Assembly (NCBI GenBank): GCA_025055285.1
Contig: JANWXM010000002.1
Coordinates: 146,355 to 210,354 of the forward strand
Direction: 5' to 3'
Length of the DNA stretch: 64,000 nt
From: Saprospiraceae bacterium
GTDB taxonomy: Bacteria; Bacteroidota; Bacteroidia; Chitinophagales; Saprospiraceae
Positions 35,376-44,449 of the stretch are shown piece by piece. The position numbers and the translations under genes are program-made. The notes beneath the pieces were generated by a model. The model was not told where the DNA came from. It did no database searches and was given only the letters and a program-made list of their open reading frames with translations. Positions within the stretch are counted from its first letter, which is position 1. Each line of letters starts with the position of its first letter.

Positions 35376-36572
35376 TCAGGCATTTACTACTGGAAGCTCT
35401 AGGTATCCGCGCCATGCCGTATCTTCCTCAAAAACGACGTCCGAATAGTCGCGTATTACTCGGTAGAGCGTATCGCGCTCAATTGGACGACGGCCCACCC
35501 GCCTTATAAGATCTACGAGTTGCTGCGTAGTCAATGCAGGATGCTGTTCTTCGGCTCCAGCCATAGAATAAATTTTCGTGGTATCGTCAATGGTGCCGTC
35601 GATATCGTCTACGCCAAAGGCAAGTGACATTTGGGCTAATGTGCGACCAATCATGGGCCAATACGCCTTGATATGGTCGAAATTATCTAAGTATATACGA
35701 GCAATTGCGTAATTGCGGAGGTCTTCCACTGCAGAACTCTCAGGGATGTGGCTCATTTGATTGTTCTGATTGCGAAACTTAAGTGGGATGAAGGTTTGAA
35801 AACCACCCGTGCGGTCTTGCAATTGGCGTAATCGTTCCATGTGGTCGATGCGATGCCAAAATTTTTCAATGTGACCGTACAGCATCGTAGCGTTGGACCG
35901 GCCGCCCATTCGGTGCCAGATTTCATGAATCTGGAGCCATTGTTCGGCAGTGCATTTGTCAGCAGCAATTTGCTCGCGAATCTCCGGATGAAATATCTCT
36001 GCTCCGCCGCCGGGCAGGCTATCTAAACCGGCTTCTTTCATTCGGCGCAGCCCTTCTTCATAACTAATTTTAGCTTTTTTAAAGATATAGTGGTACTCTA
36101 CAGGCGTAAGCGCTTTAATATGCAGTTCAGGGCGATGGGCTTTGATGCGCCGGAATAACTCCTCGTAAAAGGCTAAATCATATTGAGGTAAGACCCCTCC
36201 TACGATATGTACTTCGGTTACGGGTTGATTGTCGTAGCGCCGCACGATGTCGAGGATTTCCTCCAAGGAATAAGCCCATGCGTCGGGGTCGTTGCGTTGT
36301 TTAATGAGGCGCGAATAAGAACAGAATTTGCAGTCGTACACGCATAAGTTAGTGGGCTCTATGTGGAAGTTGCGATTAAAGTAGGTGTTATTGCCGTGCT
36401 TGCACTCTCTAATGTAATTCGCTAAAGCCCCGACGAAAGCCAATTCACCATGCTCGTATAGGTACAGCCCCTCTTCAAGGGTGAGACGCTCTTGATGAAG
36501 AACTTTCTCAGCGATGCGCCGATGTTCTTTAGGCAAGTTTTCGTGGCGAAGAATGTTTTCCAAAGAAGGCAT
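35376..36572 (-). CDS. mqnE: Aminodeoxyfutalosine synthase (radical SAM)
   Basis: A 398-residue radical S-adenosylmethionine enzyme. The 4Fe-4S site is C77-x3-C81-x2-C84 in EPTNLCVYDCKFCSYSR, and VTEVHIVGGVLPQYDLAFYEELFRRIK is the conserved GG region. It joins 3-enolpyruvylbenzoate to an adenosyl group to form aminofutalosine. The IEPTN...SYSR form separates it from MqnC, which usually reads INYTN...AFYR. It is directly upstream of mqnA in the same orientation, and a glycosyltransferase gene starts behind it 35 bases away on the same strand. Confidence 0.92.
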   Translation of the reverse strand: MPSLENILRHENLPKEHRRIAEKVLHQERLTLEEGLYLYEHGELAFVGALANYIRECKHGNNTYFNRNFHIEPTNLCVYDCKFCSYSRLIKQRNDPDAWAYSLEEILDIVRRYDNQPVTEVHIVGGVLPQYDLAFYEELFRRIKAHRPELHIKALTPVEYHYIFKKAKISYEEGLRRMKEAGLDSLPGGGAEIFHPEIREQIAADKCTAEQWLQIHEIWHRMGGRSNATMLYGHIEKFWHRIDHMERLRQLQDRTGGFQTFIPLKFRNQNNQMSHIPESSAVEDLRNYAIARIYLDNFDHIKAYWPMIGRTLAQMSLAFGVDDIDGTIDDTTKIYSMAGAEEQHPALTTQQLVDLIRRVGRRPIERDTLYRVIRDYSDVVFEEDTAWRGYLELPVVNA

Positions 36573-36607
36573 ATTTTTCTCGATTGCCGTCTAATGTTTT
36601 GCCAATT

Positions 36608-37762
36608 CTAAACTGAGGAGATAGCAGAAAGTTCACACTGACCCGCAAGAATAGCCACTAGACGCCGAGCATTCTCGCGATTTGAGTAGTGTTTTTCTAG
36701 GAAGAATTTTCGTCGCAAAAGGTGGTCGGCTGTGAAAGGAGTTTCCATGGCGACCTGCACGGCACGACGCATCTGAGTAGCCTGTTCGGCCACATAACAG
36801 AGAGAATGCAAGTAAGTGCCGGCCAGGGTATGCATATTCGCAACACAGTGACGCCCTCGAAAGAGCGCATTAAGCAACTTAAGTTTGACGCCGGAAGATT
36901 GAAAGGATGGAATAACATGCACCTGAGCGTGTTGAATGAGGGCATCCATGTGCTCTTGGTCTGGGTCGGCAATTAGCACGGCATTCGGAAACCGCGCTAT
37001 GGCAGAACGAAGACGCTTGGAGGGTGCCATCCCTGCTATCGTAAATGGCACGTCGGGCATATATGCAAATACTTCTTCAAGGAGCCAAATAACAGCGCGC
37101 TCGTTGTCGGGCACGCTAAGTTTGCCGTGAAAAAGCGCATATACCCCCTTGCCCAGCAGACTACTTACTTCTTCAAAGGGATGGAATACCGGCAAATAAT
37201 GCGCCTGAGCTGAATAGCGCCGAGCGAAATAGTCGCGCTCCGCTGTAGAGAACGCCAATATGCTGTCTGCATGTGGCAAAAGACGTGCTTCTGCGCGCTT
37301 CAGCCGAAAACTCTCCACCCAAAAGTAAAGGCGCTGCCAGTGTGAAGCCGCAGAACGGCCTAACTGAGCATAATACTGCCATTCAATGTTGTGCATCCGC
37401 AGCACCTTTCTTCGGTTGCGCAAGGCTGGATGAGCCAACCAGCCCGCCGTGTGCAGGCCCTCAAAAAGAATAGGAGCTTCCTCTTCTACCAGTCGCTGCA
37501 GCAAAAGCTTGTTTTTGCGCGTCTGCACAATAAATGGCTCAAAACTCCACTGATGCCATAGCGAACGCGAACGCGGATAATAATATACGGTCTCACAGTA
37601 TTTATTCAGCTCCTCTGCTTGCTTGCGATTGCCGTATTGAAAACAGTGTAGAACGATGCGAGCACCGGCTTCGTGTAGTGCTCGTAGCTGATGAAAAACA
37701 GTAATTGCACCACCATAATTGGCTGGCCACGGAATATCAAACGAAACAACTTGCAAACGCAT
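36608..37762 (-). CDS. GT4-type glycosyltransferase
   Basis: A 384-residue GT-B glycosyltransferase. The N-terminal domain opens with RLQVVSFDIPWPANYGGAITVFHQLRALHEAG, a donor/acceptor-domain start common in GT4 enzymes; the C-terminal domain contains ALFHGKLSVPDNERAVIWLLEEV, FTIAGMAPSK and HVIPSFQSSGVKLKLLNAL, where the EX7E-like acidic pair of retaining enzymes is replaced by polar residues. Donor and acceptor are unknown; a surface glycan role is likely. I chose ATG 37762, which starts the Rossmann fold directly. Confidence 0.8.
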   Translation of the reverse strand: MRLQVVSFDIPWPANYGGAITVFHQLRALHEAGARIVLHCFQYGNRKQAEELNKYCETVYYYPRSRSLWHQWSFEPFIVQTRKNKLLLQRLVEEEAPILFEGLHTAGWLAHPALRNRRKVLRMHNIEWQYYAQLGRSAASHWQRLYFWVESFRLKRAEARLLPHADSILAFSTAERDYFARRYSAQAHYLPVFHPFEEVSSLLGKGVYALFHGKLSVPDNERAVIWLLEEVFAYMPDVPFTIAGMAPSKRLRSAIARFPNAVLIADPDQEHMDALIQHAQVHVIPSFQSSGVKLKLLNALFRGRHCVANMHTLAGTYLHSLCYVAEQATQMRRAVQVAMETPFTADHLLRRKFFLEKHYSNRENARRLVAILAGQCELSAISSV

Positions 37763-37982
37763 AGCACCGGCGGCGCAAACGAAAATGGGTACACAGCAAT
37801 ACTTCGACGATAACAGAAACAAAGAAGCGAAAATAGTGCATCGATGTTCTTGATCCAGGTAATAAAAATTTTTTATACTTTAATTTTTCAGATTGCTTCA
37901 AACACCCTACCTTCAGGCGCGATAAGCCAATTTCGTTGGCTCGGTCAAATTGCATTATTTCATCACCAAAACAAGGGTAGCT

Positions 37983-38243
37983 ATGAATATCACATTCGAA
38001 GAACTTCGCCGCATCAAGCACGCTTTACCCCCGGGAAGCATTGCCCGTATCGCAAAAGAGCTGAACATCGAAGAACAAACGGTGCGCAATTACTTTGGAG
38101 CGCACAACTACAAAGATGGCCAGATTGTGGAATGGCATCTCGAGCCCGGTCCTAACGGCGGTATTGTTCATCTAGAAGATACGACTATTCTGGAACGCGC
38201 TAAGCAAATCTTGGCGGAAAACGGCATATCTATTCCTAATTGA
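37983..38243 (+). CDS. Small helix-turn-helix DNA-binding protein
   Basis: An 86-residue protein with a predicted helix-turn-helix in residues 5-35 (PPGSIARIAKELNIEEQTVRNYFGA), of the kind used to find operators, followed by a short beta hairpin (GQIVEWHLEPGPNGGIVHLED) and a C-terminal helix. It resembles small Bacteroidota DNA-binding proteins of unknown role. I chose ATG 37983; the frame is open from 37950. A strong terminator lies 41 bases after the stop, so it is probably transcribed alone. Confidence 0.7.
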   Translation: MNITFEELRRIKHALPPGSIARIAKELNIEEQTVRNYFGAHNYKDGQIVEWHLEPGPNGGIVHLEDTTILERAKQILAENGISIPN

Positions 38244-38283
38244 ACGGCGCGCTTGATGCGTTCATAAAGAAGTACCTACTAAC

Positions 38284-38324
38284 GCGAGGCGACGGCAAAC
38301 ATTAAGCGGTCGCCTCGCTTTTTT
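38284..38324 (+). terminator. Intrinsic terminator after the HTH gene
   Basis: GCGAGGCGAC at 38284-38293 pairs perfectly with GTCGCCTCGC at 38309-38318 and is followed by TTTTTT at 38319-38324. Confidence 0.85.
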
Positions 38325-38459
38325 AGGTGCACATAGGCTGAATGCTCTAGCTTAGTCGACTCGGGTATTTTCCGCTGCAAGGTGCGAATTTGCAAGCGAA
38401 TTAGCTGCTCGAGGACTCTCGTTGACTGCGCGGTCACTCTCCCATCATTATGTTTGCAA

Positions 38460-40325
38460 CTACTTGGTTTTCCATAAGTTATCCATGCGTTCAACATCTG
38501 CTAGGCGGCGCGTCGGGTCAATTTCAATGGAAGCTATGCGATTCAATGCTGCCGGAATGACGAAGGTATAGGTCGGCTCTACCCACCGATGGCGCGGCAA
38601 AACTGTTCGCTTGATGTCGGATTCCGGCGGTTTCGTCCCGCGCATGCTTTCAAGCGGAGCGTAGAAGAGCTCCTTACTACCATCGATGTAGGTTACAAGG
38701 ATATCCAGAGGCATGGCCATTTGACCTTTGCGCCGAATAAGAACGCGGGTGCTTTTCCGGTTTTCCTCCTCTACTGATTCTATTGCATAGTCAATATAAT
38801 TCGTAGTGTGAATAAAATCCTCCTTGTACCAATCCAACTCAAGCCCGCTTTGCTTCTCCATAATTCGAATAAAATCATTTGGCGTTGGATGCTTGAATTT
38901 CCAAACGTCATAATACCGAAGTAGACCAGCAGCCAAATTTTTCTCACCAATTACATAGGCCAGTTGATGGAGGAAAACGCAGCCTTTGGAGTAGGACCCA
39001 ACTCCATAGGCAAAATTGGTTTGGAAATGGTCGGCATGCGTCGTAAGCGGCTCTTCTTTACCCGACTTGACGAGCATGAAATAAGAAGAATAAGTGTTTT
39101 CGAAAGGGAATTCAGCAGGTTTTCGCGGGCTCAGTAGGCCTTCGGCCGCAAGTTGTTCTTCTACGATAGTAGAGGCGTAGACGGTAAAGCCTTCGTCCAT
39201 CCACGCATACAGACTCTCGTTAGTGGCCAACAGCATTTGATACCACGTGTGCACCTGCTCATGAATGCTGACGCCCACCAGGCTTGGCAGAGGACGCCGG
39301 CCAGTGATGAGTGTGGCCATAGGGTACTCCATACCGCCGTCGCCGCCCTGGATGAAGCTATACTCGCCATATGGATACGGCCCAAAGCGCTCATTCATGA
39401 TGGCACGTGCACGGCTCATAATTGGAGGAAGGGCTTCCCATGCCTCATCGTATCCACGACCGCGCTGCCAAAAGAAGCGCATAATTGTGCCGTCGGCAGC
39501 TTTTATCTTGACATGTGTATAGTCTGGGTCTGCTGCCCAAGCAAAATCGTGGACGTTTGGTGCCTTAAAGTGCCATGTTAACTTGTCGCCTTCAGGATGC
39601 TTAACTTCAGCACCTTCGGGTTCGTAGCCATAACCTATTTCGAGAGGATTTTGTAGGTAACCTCCTGCCGCAACGATGTAGTTTTTCGCGATGCGAATTT
39701 TTACGTCGTAGTCGCCCCAAATACCGTAAAACTCGCGCCCAATGTAAGGATTCGTATGCCAACCCTGGTAGTCGTATTGACAAAGTTTAGGATACCATTG
39801 CGTCATCGAATATTCAATACCTTCATTATTAAAACGCCCAGAGCGCCGAATCTGAATCGGAATTTGAGCGTCCCACTCCATCTCTAATACGGCCCGACTA
39901 TGAGGCAAGATGGGCTCAGGTAAATCTACTTCGAGAATAGTCTCTACTGTTTCAAAGCGCGTGGGCTTGCTGTTGAGGGTTAGTTTTCTGACCTTTATCC
40001 AGCCTTGTTCTTCGGGCGAGAGATTTGCAATACGACTCAAGCGATGATCAGGATCCTCAATGTGTCGATTACGCACGTCCATCATGCTGCCCGGTTGGAA
40101 GGCATTAAAGTAAAGGTGATAAAAGACGCGATAGAGCGTATCGGGACTGTTGTTGAAGTACTCCAATCGCTGCTGCCCCCGGTATCGATGTTTTTTTACA
40201 TCCATATCAATAAACATCTCGTAGTTAGCCCGTTGTTGCCAGCGATCGGGCTGACTCCAAAGTGAAAACCGAGCGCTAATGAGCAAAAGAGCACAAAAGC
40301 AAGGAATTACGGCAGTACTCTTCAT
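38460..40325 (-). CDS. M1-family zinc metallopeptidase
   Basis: A 621-residue exported aminopeptidase-like protein: signal peptide 1-24, beta-rich N-terminal domain 25-250, and a gluzincin domain with HEQVH at 355-359 (zinc ligands His355 and His359, catalytic Glu356) and the third ligand Glu378 in WMDEGF. The substrate-binding GxMEN motif reads GGMEYPM at 330-336, as in many Bacteroidota M1 proteins. It should trim peptides in the periplasm or at the surface. No type IX sorting domain is visible at the C-terminus. Confidence 0.9.
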   Translation of the reverse strand: MKSTAVIPCFCALLLISARFSLWSQPDRWQQRANYEMFIDMDVKKHRYRGQQRLEYFNNSPDTLYRVFYHLYFNAFQPGSMMDVRNRHIEDPDHRLSRIANLSPEEQGWIKVRKLTLNSKPTRFETVETILEVDLPEPILPHSRAVLEMEWDAQIPIQIRRSGRFNNEGIEYSMTQWYPKLCQYDYQGWHTNPYIGREFYGIWGDYDVKIRIAKNYIVAAGGYLQNPLEIGYGYEPEGAEVKHPEGDKLTWHFKAPNVHDFAWAADPDYTHVKIKAADGTIMRFFWQRGRGYDEAWEALPPIMSRARAIMNERFGPYPYGEYSFIQGGDGGMEYPMATLITGRRPLPSLVGVSIHEQVHTWYQMLLATNESLYAWMDEGFTVYASTIVEEQLAAEGLLSPRKPAEFPFENTYSSYFMLVKSGKEEPLTTHADHFQTNFAYGVGSYSKGCVFLHQLAYVIGEKNLAAGLLRYYDVWKFKHPTPNDFIRIMEKQSGLELDWYKEDFIHTTNYIDYAIESVEEENRKSTRVLIRRKGQMAMPLDILVTYIDGSKELFYAPLESMRGTKPPESDIKRTVLPRHRWVEPTYTFVIPAALNRIASIEIDPTRRLADVERMDNLWKTK

Positions 40326-40494
40326 AGGCTTAGATTTTTTCTTCCAAGAGTAGACAGTTTACAGCGGCAAGGTCGTAAAAAATCTGACCAGCGTGCGCTG
40401 CGAAATAGTACACAGTGGCAATATGAGACCCAAACTTTGTTAGATTGCCCTCAAAAAGGAGTGTGCAGTTGAGTTACTATGGCTAAGAAAGGTC

Positions 40495-40502
40495 TATTTT
40501 TG
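40495..40502 (+). promoter_or_regulatory. Candidate -7 promoter element of the DUF6580 gene
   Basis: TATTTTTG (TAnnTTTG), 24 bases before the start codon; no clear -33 partner at standard spacing. Confidence 0.35.
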
Positions 40503-40525
40503 CCGCCTGAAAGTTTGTCTTTTCT

Positions 40526-41083
40526 ATGAAGCATCGCGTAGCGTTTGTGCTTATCGTGTTGGCTATTCTAACACGTCTTTTGCCTCACCCGCCGAATTTT
40601 ACACCAATAACAGCGGCAGGTCTCTTTGGCGCTTCGGTATTTGGGCAACTGTGGCTAGGAATAGCAATACCGCTTTTATCGCTGTTTTTAAGCGACTTAT
40701 ATATCAATAACGTAGTGTACGATCACTTTTACGACGGCTTTGTATGGTTTGGTTCACTTTGGGTATATCTCGCTTTTGGAATGGTGTCGGTGCTGGGTCG
40801 CTTAATGCTACATGAGAAGACAACCGGAATTCGCGTAGTTATAGCAAGTCTAAGCGCTTCGACCTTGTTCTTTTTGGTAACTAATTTCGGTGTCTGGCTT
40901 ACGTCAGGCATGTACCCTCTCACAGCAGAAGGATTGTTGGCGTGCTACGTAGCAGGAATTCCTTTTTTTGGAAATACTTTGTTAGGAGATCTGTTCTACT
41001 CTGCTGTACTTTTCGGCGGGTACGCTTGGACTGCGCGCCTTTGGAAACAGCCCCAACAGGCAATCCGCTCTATTAATAAATAA
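40526..41083 (+). CDS. DUF6580-like integral membrane protein
   Basis: A 185-residue protein with five or six membrane helices. Features matching this Bacteroidota family are RLLPHPPNFTPITAAGLFGA near the first helix, LSLFLSDLYINNVVYD and TNFGVWLTSGMYP. The layout resembles S-components of ECF transporters, so substrate-specific uptake is possible, but no ECF ATPase genes are nearby and the function is unknown. It is followed 15 bases later by a thioesterase gene and then a lipoprotein gene, probably in one transcript. Confidence 0.72.
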   Translation: MKHRVAFVLIVLAILTRLLPHPPNFTPITAAGLFGASVFGQLWLGIAIPLLSLFLSDLYINNVVYDHFYDGFVWFGSLWVYLAFGMVSVLGRLMLHEKTTGIRVVIASLSASTLFFLVTNFGVWLTSGMYPLTAEGLLACYVAGIPFFGNTLLGDLFYSAVLFGGYAWTARLWKQPQQAIRSINK

Positions 41084-41098
41084 CAAAGAAATATTTCA

Positions 41099-41635
41099 AT
41101 GGCAGAGCGCTCTTTACAGCCAAAAAAGGTGTCCGAAAGCCGAACGGTCATGACTGAAATGGTCTTACCGAATGACGCCAACGCAATAGGCAACTTGATG
41201 GGAGGAAATTTAATGCGCTGGATGGATACCGTAGCTGCTATTTGCGCAGGGCGTCATTGCGAGGCTCACGTGGTCACTGCAGCAGTAGACCACATCTCCT
41301 TTCAAAGACCCATTCAAGTAGGCGAAATCGTGACCTTGGAGGCCGTAGTTACGCGCGCCTTTAACACTTCGGTTGAGGTATACGTCCAAGTGTTTAGCAG
41401 CGACATCAAGGGCCACAATCCGCGGCGCTGTAACCATGCCTACTTTACCTTCGTTGCCATAGACGACACGAACAGAACACCAATTGAAGTTCCCGCTGTG
41501 ATTCCTTTATCAAGCGAGGAACAGGATCTATACGACAGTGCAGCGCGTCGGCGCGAAATACGCTTAATTTTGTCTGGACGTATCAAACCTAAAGATGCGA
41601 CTGAGATGCGTCGCTTTTTTGCCGAGCTAGAATAA
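41099..41635 (+). CDS. Hotdog-fold acyl-CoA thioesterase
   Basis: A 178-residue cytoplasmic enzyme of the YciA/BACH type that hydrolyses acyl-CoA. The catalytic region is NDANAIGNLMGGNLMRWMDTVAAICAGRHC (22-51), with the Asp on the hotdog helix, followed by AAVDHISFQRPIQVGE. A C-terminal extension after residue 130 is helical. It lies between the DUF6580 and lipoprotein genes with gaps of 15 and 9 bases. Chain-length preference cannot be read from sequence. Confidence 0.9.
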   Translation: MAERSLQPKKVSESRTVMTEMVLPNDANAIGNLMGGNLMRWMDTVAAICAGRHCEAHVVTAAVDHISFQRPIQVGEIVTLEAVVTRAFNTSVEVYVQVFSSDIKGHNPRRCNHAYFTFVAIDDTNRTPIEVPAVIPLSSEEQDLYDSAARRREIRLILSGRIKPKDATEMRRFFAELE

Positions 41636-41644
41636 AATCAACGC

Positions 41645-42091
41645 ATGCGCTCCTCGCTCTTTTGGAGTTTACTGCTCCTGTGTTTCGCTGCTTGCCGCGA
41701 ACGCCAAAGCGCGCCGCCGATAGCTTCGCCGTTAGAAGGGAAAGATATCCCTGCTGATTTCGTAGCCTTTTATCAAAAGTTTCATGCCGATAGTGTCTTT
41801 CAGGTCCAACACATTAGCTGGCCGCTAGCAGGCCTAACGACAGAACCAGCACCCGATGGCACGCTTAGTTCAAAGCCCATTTATTGGGAAAGAGAAAACT
41901 GGCGTTTTCAGCGAGCTGTAGACTTCAGCAAAGGAGAATTTAAACAACATCTGCATGCGCTCGAAGGGCGATACGTTGTCGAAGTGATTGCTTATGCTGC
42001 TGCGTCGCATTATGCCCTGGAGCGCCGTTTCATGCGGCGCAGCGATGGCAGCTGGGAATTGGTCTACTATGCCGACATGCAAGAGCGCTAA
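41645..42091 (+). CDS. DUF4348-like lipoprotein
   Basis: A 148-residue lipoprotein with a short signal and lipobox LLCFAAC (Cys at residue 17). The mature domain has DFVAFYQKFHADSVFQVQHISWPL and a C-terminal RFMRRSDGSWELVYYAD, the pattern of the Bacteroidota DUF4348 family, whose fold resembles NTF2-like proteins. The function is unknown. The stop overlaps the stop region of the convergent yicC gene by four bases. Confidence 0.75.
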   Translation: MRSSLFWSLLLLCFAACRERQSAPPIASPLEGKDIPADFVAFYQKFHADSVFQVQHISWPLAGLTTEPAPDGTLSSKPIYWERENWRFQRAVDFSKGEFKQHLHALEGRYVVEVIAYAAASHYALERRFMRRSDGSWELVYYADMQER

Positions 42092-42963
42092 AGCACATTG
42101 GCCAGTTGTTCCTTAATTTTCTCAAGTTCGTCTTTCATCTGCACAACAAGGCGTTGGATATTCGCGTCGTAGGCCTTAGCGCCCAGAGTATTGATTTCGC
42201 GGCCCATTTCCTGACTGATAAAGTTGAGGGAACGACCGGCCGACCGAGTAGGGTCTTCCAACTGTTGCAGGAAATACTGAGCGTGCTGCTCAAGGCGCAC
42301 TTTCTCCTCTGTGAGGTCCATTCGCTCAAGGTAATAGAGAATTTCCTGCTCAAAACGGTTAGCATCTAAGTTTTCCTTGCCAAGCGCCTCTTCCATGTTG
42401 GTGCGAAGCCGCTCGCGCATCCGTACGAAGCGTTCTTTCTCGTGAGGCTGCAGCTCGTGAAGAAGGTTCAAAATATTTGAGACGCGCAGGCGCAGATCTG
42501 CAGCAAGGGCTTTTCCCTCATGAAGGCGGTATTCGCGCAAATTGTCGAGCGCCTGACGAACCACATGACACACAACCTCAAACTCCTCATCATCTACCTC
42601 TCCGGAAGAAGAGTTGACTACGTTCGGTATGCGCAATATGGCAGGTAGGATGTCACCGTGCGGGATTTGGAGTTCCTCCGCCAAGCGTTTAATTTCTCGG
42701 TAGTAGCCTCGGAAAAGCGCCTCGTTTAAACTGACAGCAGCCGCGCCTTCGGCACTATGTATTTCAATCAGCACATCAATCTTTCCGCGCTCTGCGTGCT
42801 CAAGCACCATTCGCCTCAATTCCAACTCTTTCTCCTTGTAGTCGCCTAAGAAACGCAACTTCAGGTCAGTAACTTTGGCGTTTAGGGCCCGCACTTCCAC
42901 CGAAATAACGCGATCTTTATAATTGCCTGTAGCCCTGCCATAGCCAGTCATTGAGAGAAGCAT
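42088..42963 (-). CDS. yicC: YicC-family endoribonuclease
   Basis: A 291-residue cytoplasmic protein of the YicC/YloC family. Both signature ends are present: MTGYGRATGNYKDRVISVEVRALNAKVTDLKLR at the N-terminus and GRSLNFISQEMGREINTLGAKAYDANIQRLVVQMKDELEKIKEQLANV at the C-terminus. E. coli YicC is a ribonuclease that acts on small RNAs. A TATCTTTG promoter element lies 51 bases upstream. Confidence 0.92.
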   Translation of the reverse strand: MLLSMTGYGRATGNYKDRVISVEVRALNAKVTDLKLRFLGDYKEKELELRRMVLEHAERGKIDVLIEIHSAEGAAAVSLNEALFRGYYREIKRLAEELQIPHGDILPAILRIPNVVNSSSGEVDDEEFEVVCHVVRQALDNLREYRLHEGKALAADLRLRVSNILNLLHELQPHEKERFVRMRERLRTNMEEALGKENLDANRFEQEILYYLERMDLTEEKVRLEQHAQYFLQQLEDPTRSAGRSLNFISQEMGREINTLGAKAYDANIQRLVVQMKDELEKIKEQLANVL

Positions 42964-43013
42964 AATGCCTTGGTGAACTTAGAAAACGTTGGAAATCCCG
43001 CTTTTGATCGGGT

Positions 43014-43021
43014 CAAAGATA
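43014..43021 (-). promoter_or_regulatory. Candidate -7 promoter element of yicC
   Basis: Minus-strand TATCTTTG (TAnnTTTG). A small CCCG/CGGG hairpin (42998-43013) would lie at the start of the transcript. Confidence 0.45.
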
Positions 43022-43194
43022 GAGTGGCGAATTTCTAGTAAAAGATATTTTGTTGAATATCCCTGCTTCTCAGTAAGTTTGCTGCTGAAAAGCACAGCGA
43101 AGCGACCCGTCTTTACTTTTTTCCTCGATTTTAATAGGAAAACATTATAGGCAAAGAAATTTTTCTTGCCCAGCAGAAAAAGCATCGCTCATGA

Positions 43195-43226
43195 TTTGGT
43201 GCAGGGAAAAAATTGTCTGAACTTTG
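43195..43226 (+). promoter_or_regulatory. Candidate promoter of the HU gene
   Basis: TTTG at 43195-43198, a 20-base spacer, then GAACTTTG at 43219-43226 (one mismatch to TAnnTTTG). The leader would be about 57 bases. The rest of the 326 bp between yicC and HU holds nothing else I recognise. Confidence 0.45.
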
Positions 43227-43289
43227 CCCACTCTTTTTCAAGACTCCTCCTTTTATACTACAAAACATTTAAAATCAATAAAATAAAAC

Positions 43290-43604
43290 ATGAGAAAGGC
43301 TGACCTTGTTAACGCTATTTCGCAAAAGACTGGGATATCTCGCGTGGATGTTCTCGTTACGCTAGAGGCGTTTTTCAAAGAAATTAAAAACACGTTGGGC
43401 TCTGGAGAGAATGTCTACGTGCGCGGTTTTGGCAGTTTTGTAGTCAAGCGCCGCGCCAAAAAGATTGGCCGCCACATCAAGATGGGCAAGGCCCTGGAGA
43501 TACCGGAACATTACATTCCTAGTTTCAAGCCTGCAAAGTCGTTCGTAGAGCAGGTAAAGAACAACGTTACTGCCTTACCCAAGGACGAGAAGGAGGAGGA
43601 TTGA
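43290..43604 (+). CDS. HU-family nucleoid DNA-binding protein
   Basis: A 104-residue HU/IHF protein, which bends and compacts DNA as a dimer. The N-terminal helices (MRKADLVNAISQKTGISRVDVLVTLEAFFKEI) and the FGSFVVKRRAKKIGRHIKMGKALEIPEHYIPSFKPAKSF arm are intact, with Ile-Pro-Glu in place of the usual proline at the arm tip region. A 14-residue acidic tail (LPKDEKEED) is added. The stop overlaps the next start by four bases, so HU and the TPR protein are translationally coupled. Confidence 0.93.
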   Translation: MRKADLVNAISQKTGISRVDVLVTLEAFFKEIKNTLGSGENVYVRGFGSFVVKRRAKKIGRHIKMGKALEIPEHYIPSFKPAKSFVEQVKNNVTALPKDEKEED

Positions 43605-44395
43605 GAGAGAGTATGGCGATGAGCAAACCACACTATGCAGCGTTGGCGGCGGCGGGGTTGTTGTTCCTAGGGCTGTATTTCGGATTGAAGACGACGCCAC
43701 CGAGTTGGGAGGTGAAGCAGCAGTCTCGAAAATTGCGCGGACAACAAGTGAGTGTAGACCGCTTGGTGGAAGCTGCCAAAAGCCAGCTAACGTTGGAAGA
43801 GCGCGCTGCCTTGTCCGTTCTGGAACACAAAGCCCAGACAGCGGCAAACGATTTAGAGCGCGTTGAACACCTTAAGACGCTGTCAGGTTGGTGGTATGCT
43901 CGTGGGCAGTGGGGTATAGCCGGTGCATTGGCCGAGGAGGTTGCTGCATTGGCCTCAACTGACTCAGCCTGGTCGGTGGCTGGAGCTACTTACTATCAAG
44001 CGCTGCAAAGGGAGAAAGATAGCCGCAAGCGAAACTACTATGCTGAACGCGCTATTCGCGCCTTTGAGAGCGCAGCCTCTCTGGCCCCGGACCAGCCCGA
44101 GCACCGCGTCAATGTCGCCCTAGTATATGCCGAAGACCCACCCGCTGAAAATCCCATGAAAGCAGTGCAAATGCTTCGCGATCTGGAACGGCAATATCCC
44201 CAGAGCGCTGCTGTTTACAATGCACTAGGGCGCCTAGCCCTTAAGACTGGTCAATGGGAACGCGCCATCGAACGATTAGAAAAAGCGCTGGCTCTCGACC
44301 CGCAAAATCCTCACACTCCGTGCCTCTTGGTAAAAGCCTACACCAATGCCGGCTATACCGACAAGGCAGAAGCATTGGCAAACCGATGTCGGTAG
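43601..44395 (+). CDS. Membrane-anchored tetratricopeptide-repeat protein
   Basis: A 264-residue protein with one N-terminal membrane helix (residues 12-28) and four or five TPR units in the second half (for example YNALGRLALKTGQWERAIERLEKALALDPQNP near 215-246). It probably faces the periplasm and binds a protein partner. Together with HU before it and the small basic gene and RNase G after it, it seems to form a block. The coding start overlaps the HU stop; internal ATGs at 43613 and 43619 are alternatives. Confidence 0.8.
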   Translation: MRESMAMSKPHYAALAAAGLLFLGLYFGLKTTPPSWEVKQQSRKLRGQQVSVDRLVEAAKSQLTLEERAALSVLEHKAQTAANDLERVEHLKTLSGWWYARGQWGIAGALAEEVAALASTDSAWSVAGATYYQALQREKDSRKRNYYAERAIRAFESAASLAPDQPEHRVNVALVYAEDPPAENPMKAVQMLRDLERQYPQSAAVYNALGRLALKTGQWERAIERLEKALALDPQNPHTPCLLVKAYTNAGYTDKAEALANRCR

Positions 44396-44449
44396 TCTGC
44401 TGATATCCATTCTTTTAACATTCTTTTCAATCAACCACTGTTCATTACT

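Noticed and set aside
38279..38440. Short minus-strand frame (GTG start) just after the M1 peptidase
   Set aside because: About 53 codons with passable composition, but it ends inside the plus-strand terminator hairpin, has no start signal and matches nothing I know.
42979..43185. 68-residue minus-strand frame upstream of yicC
   Set aside because: AT-rich, no family resemblance, and it overlaps the likely yicC promoter.
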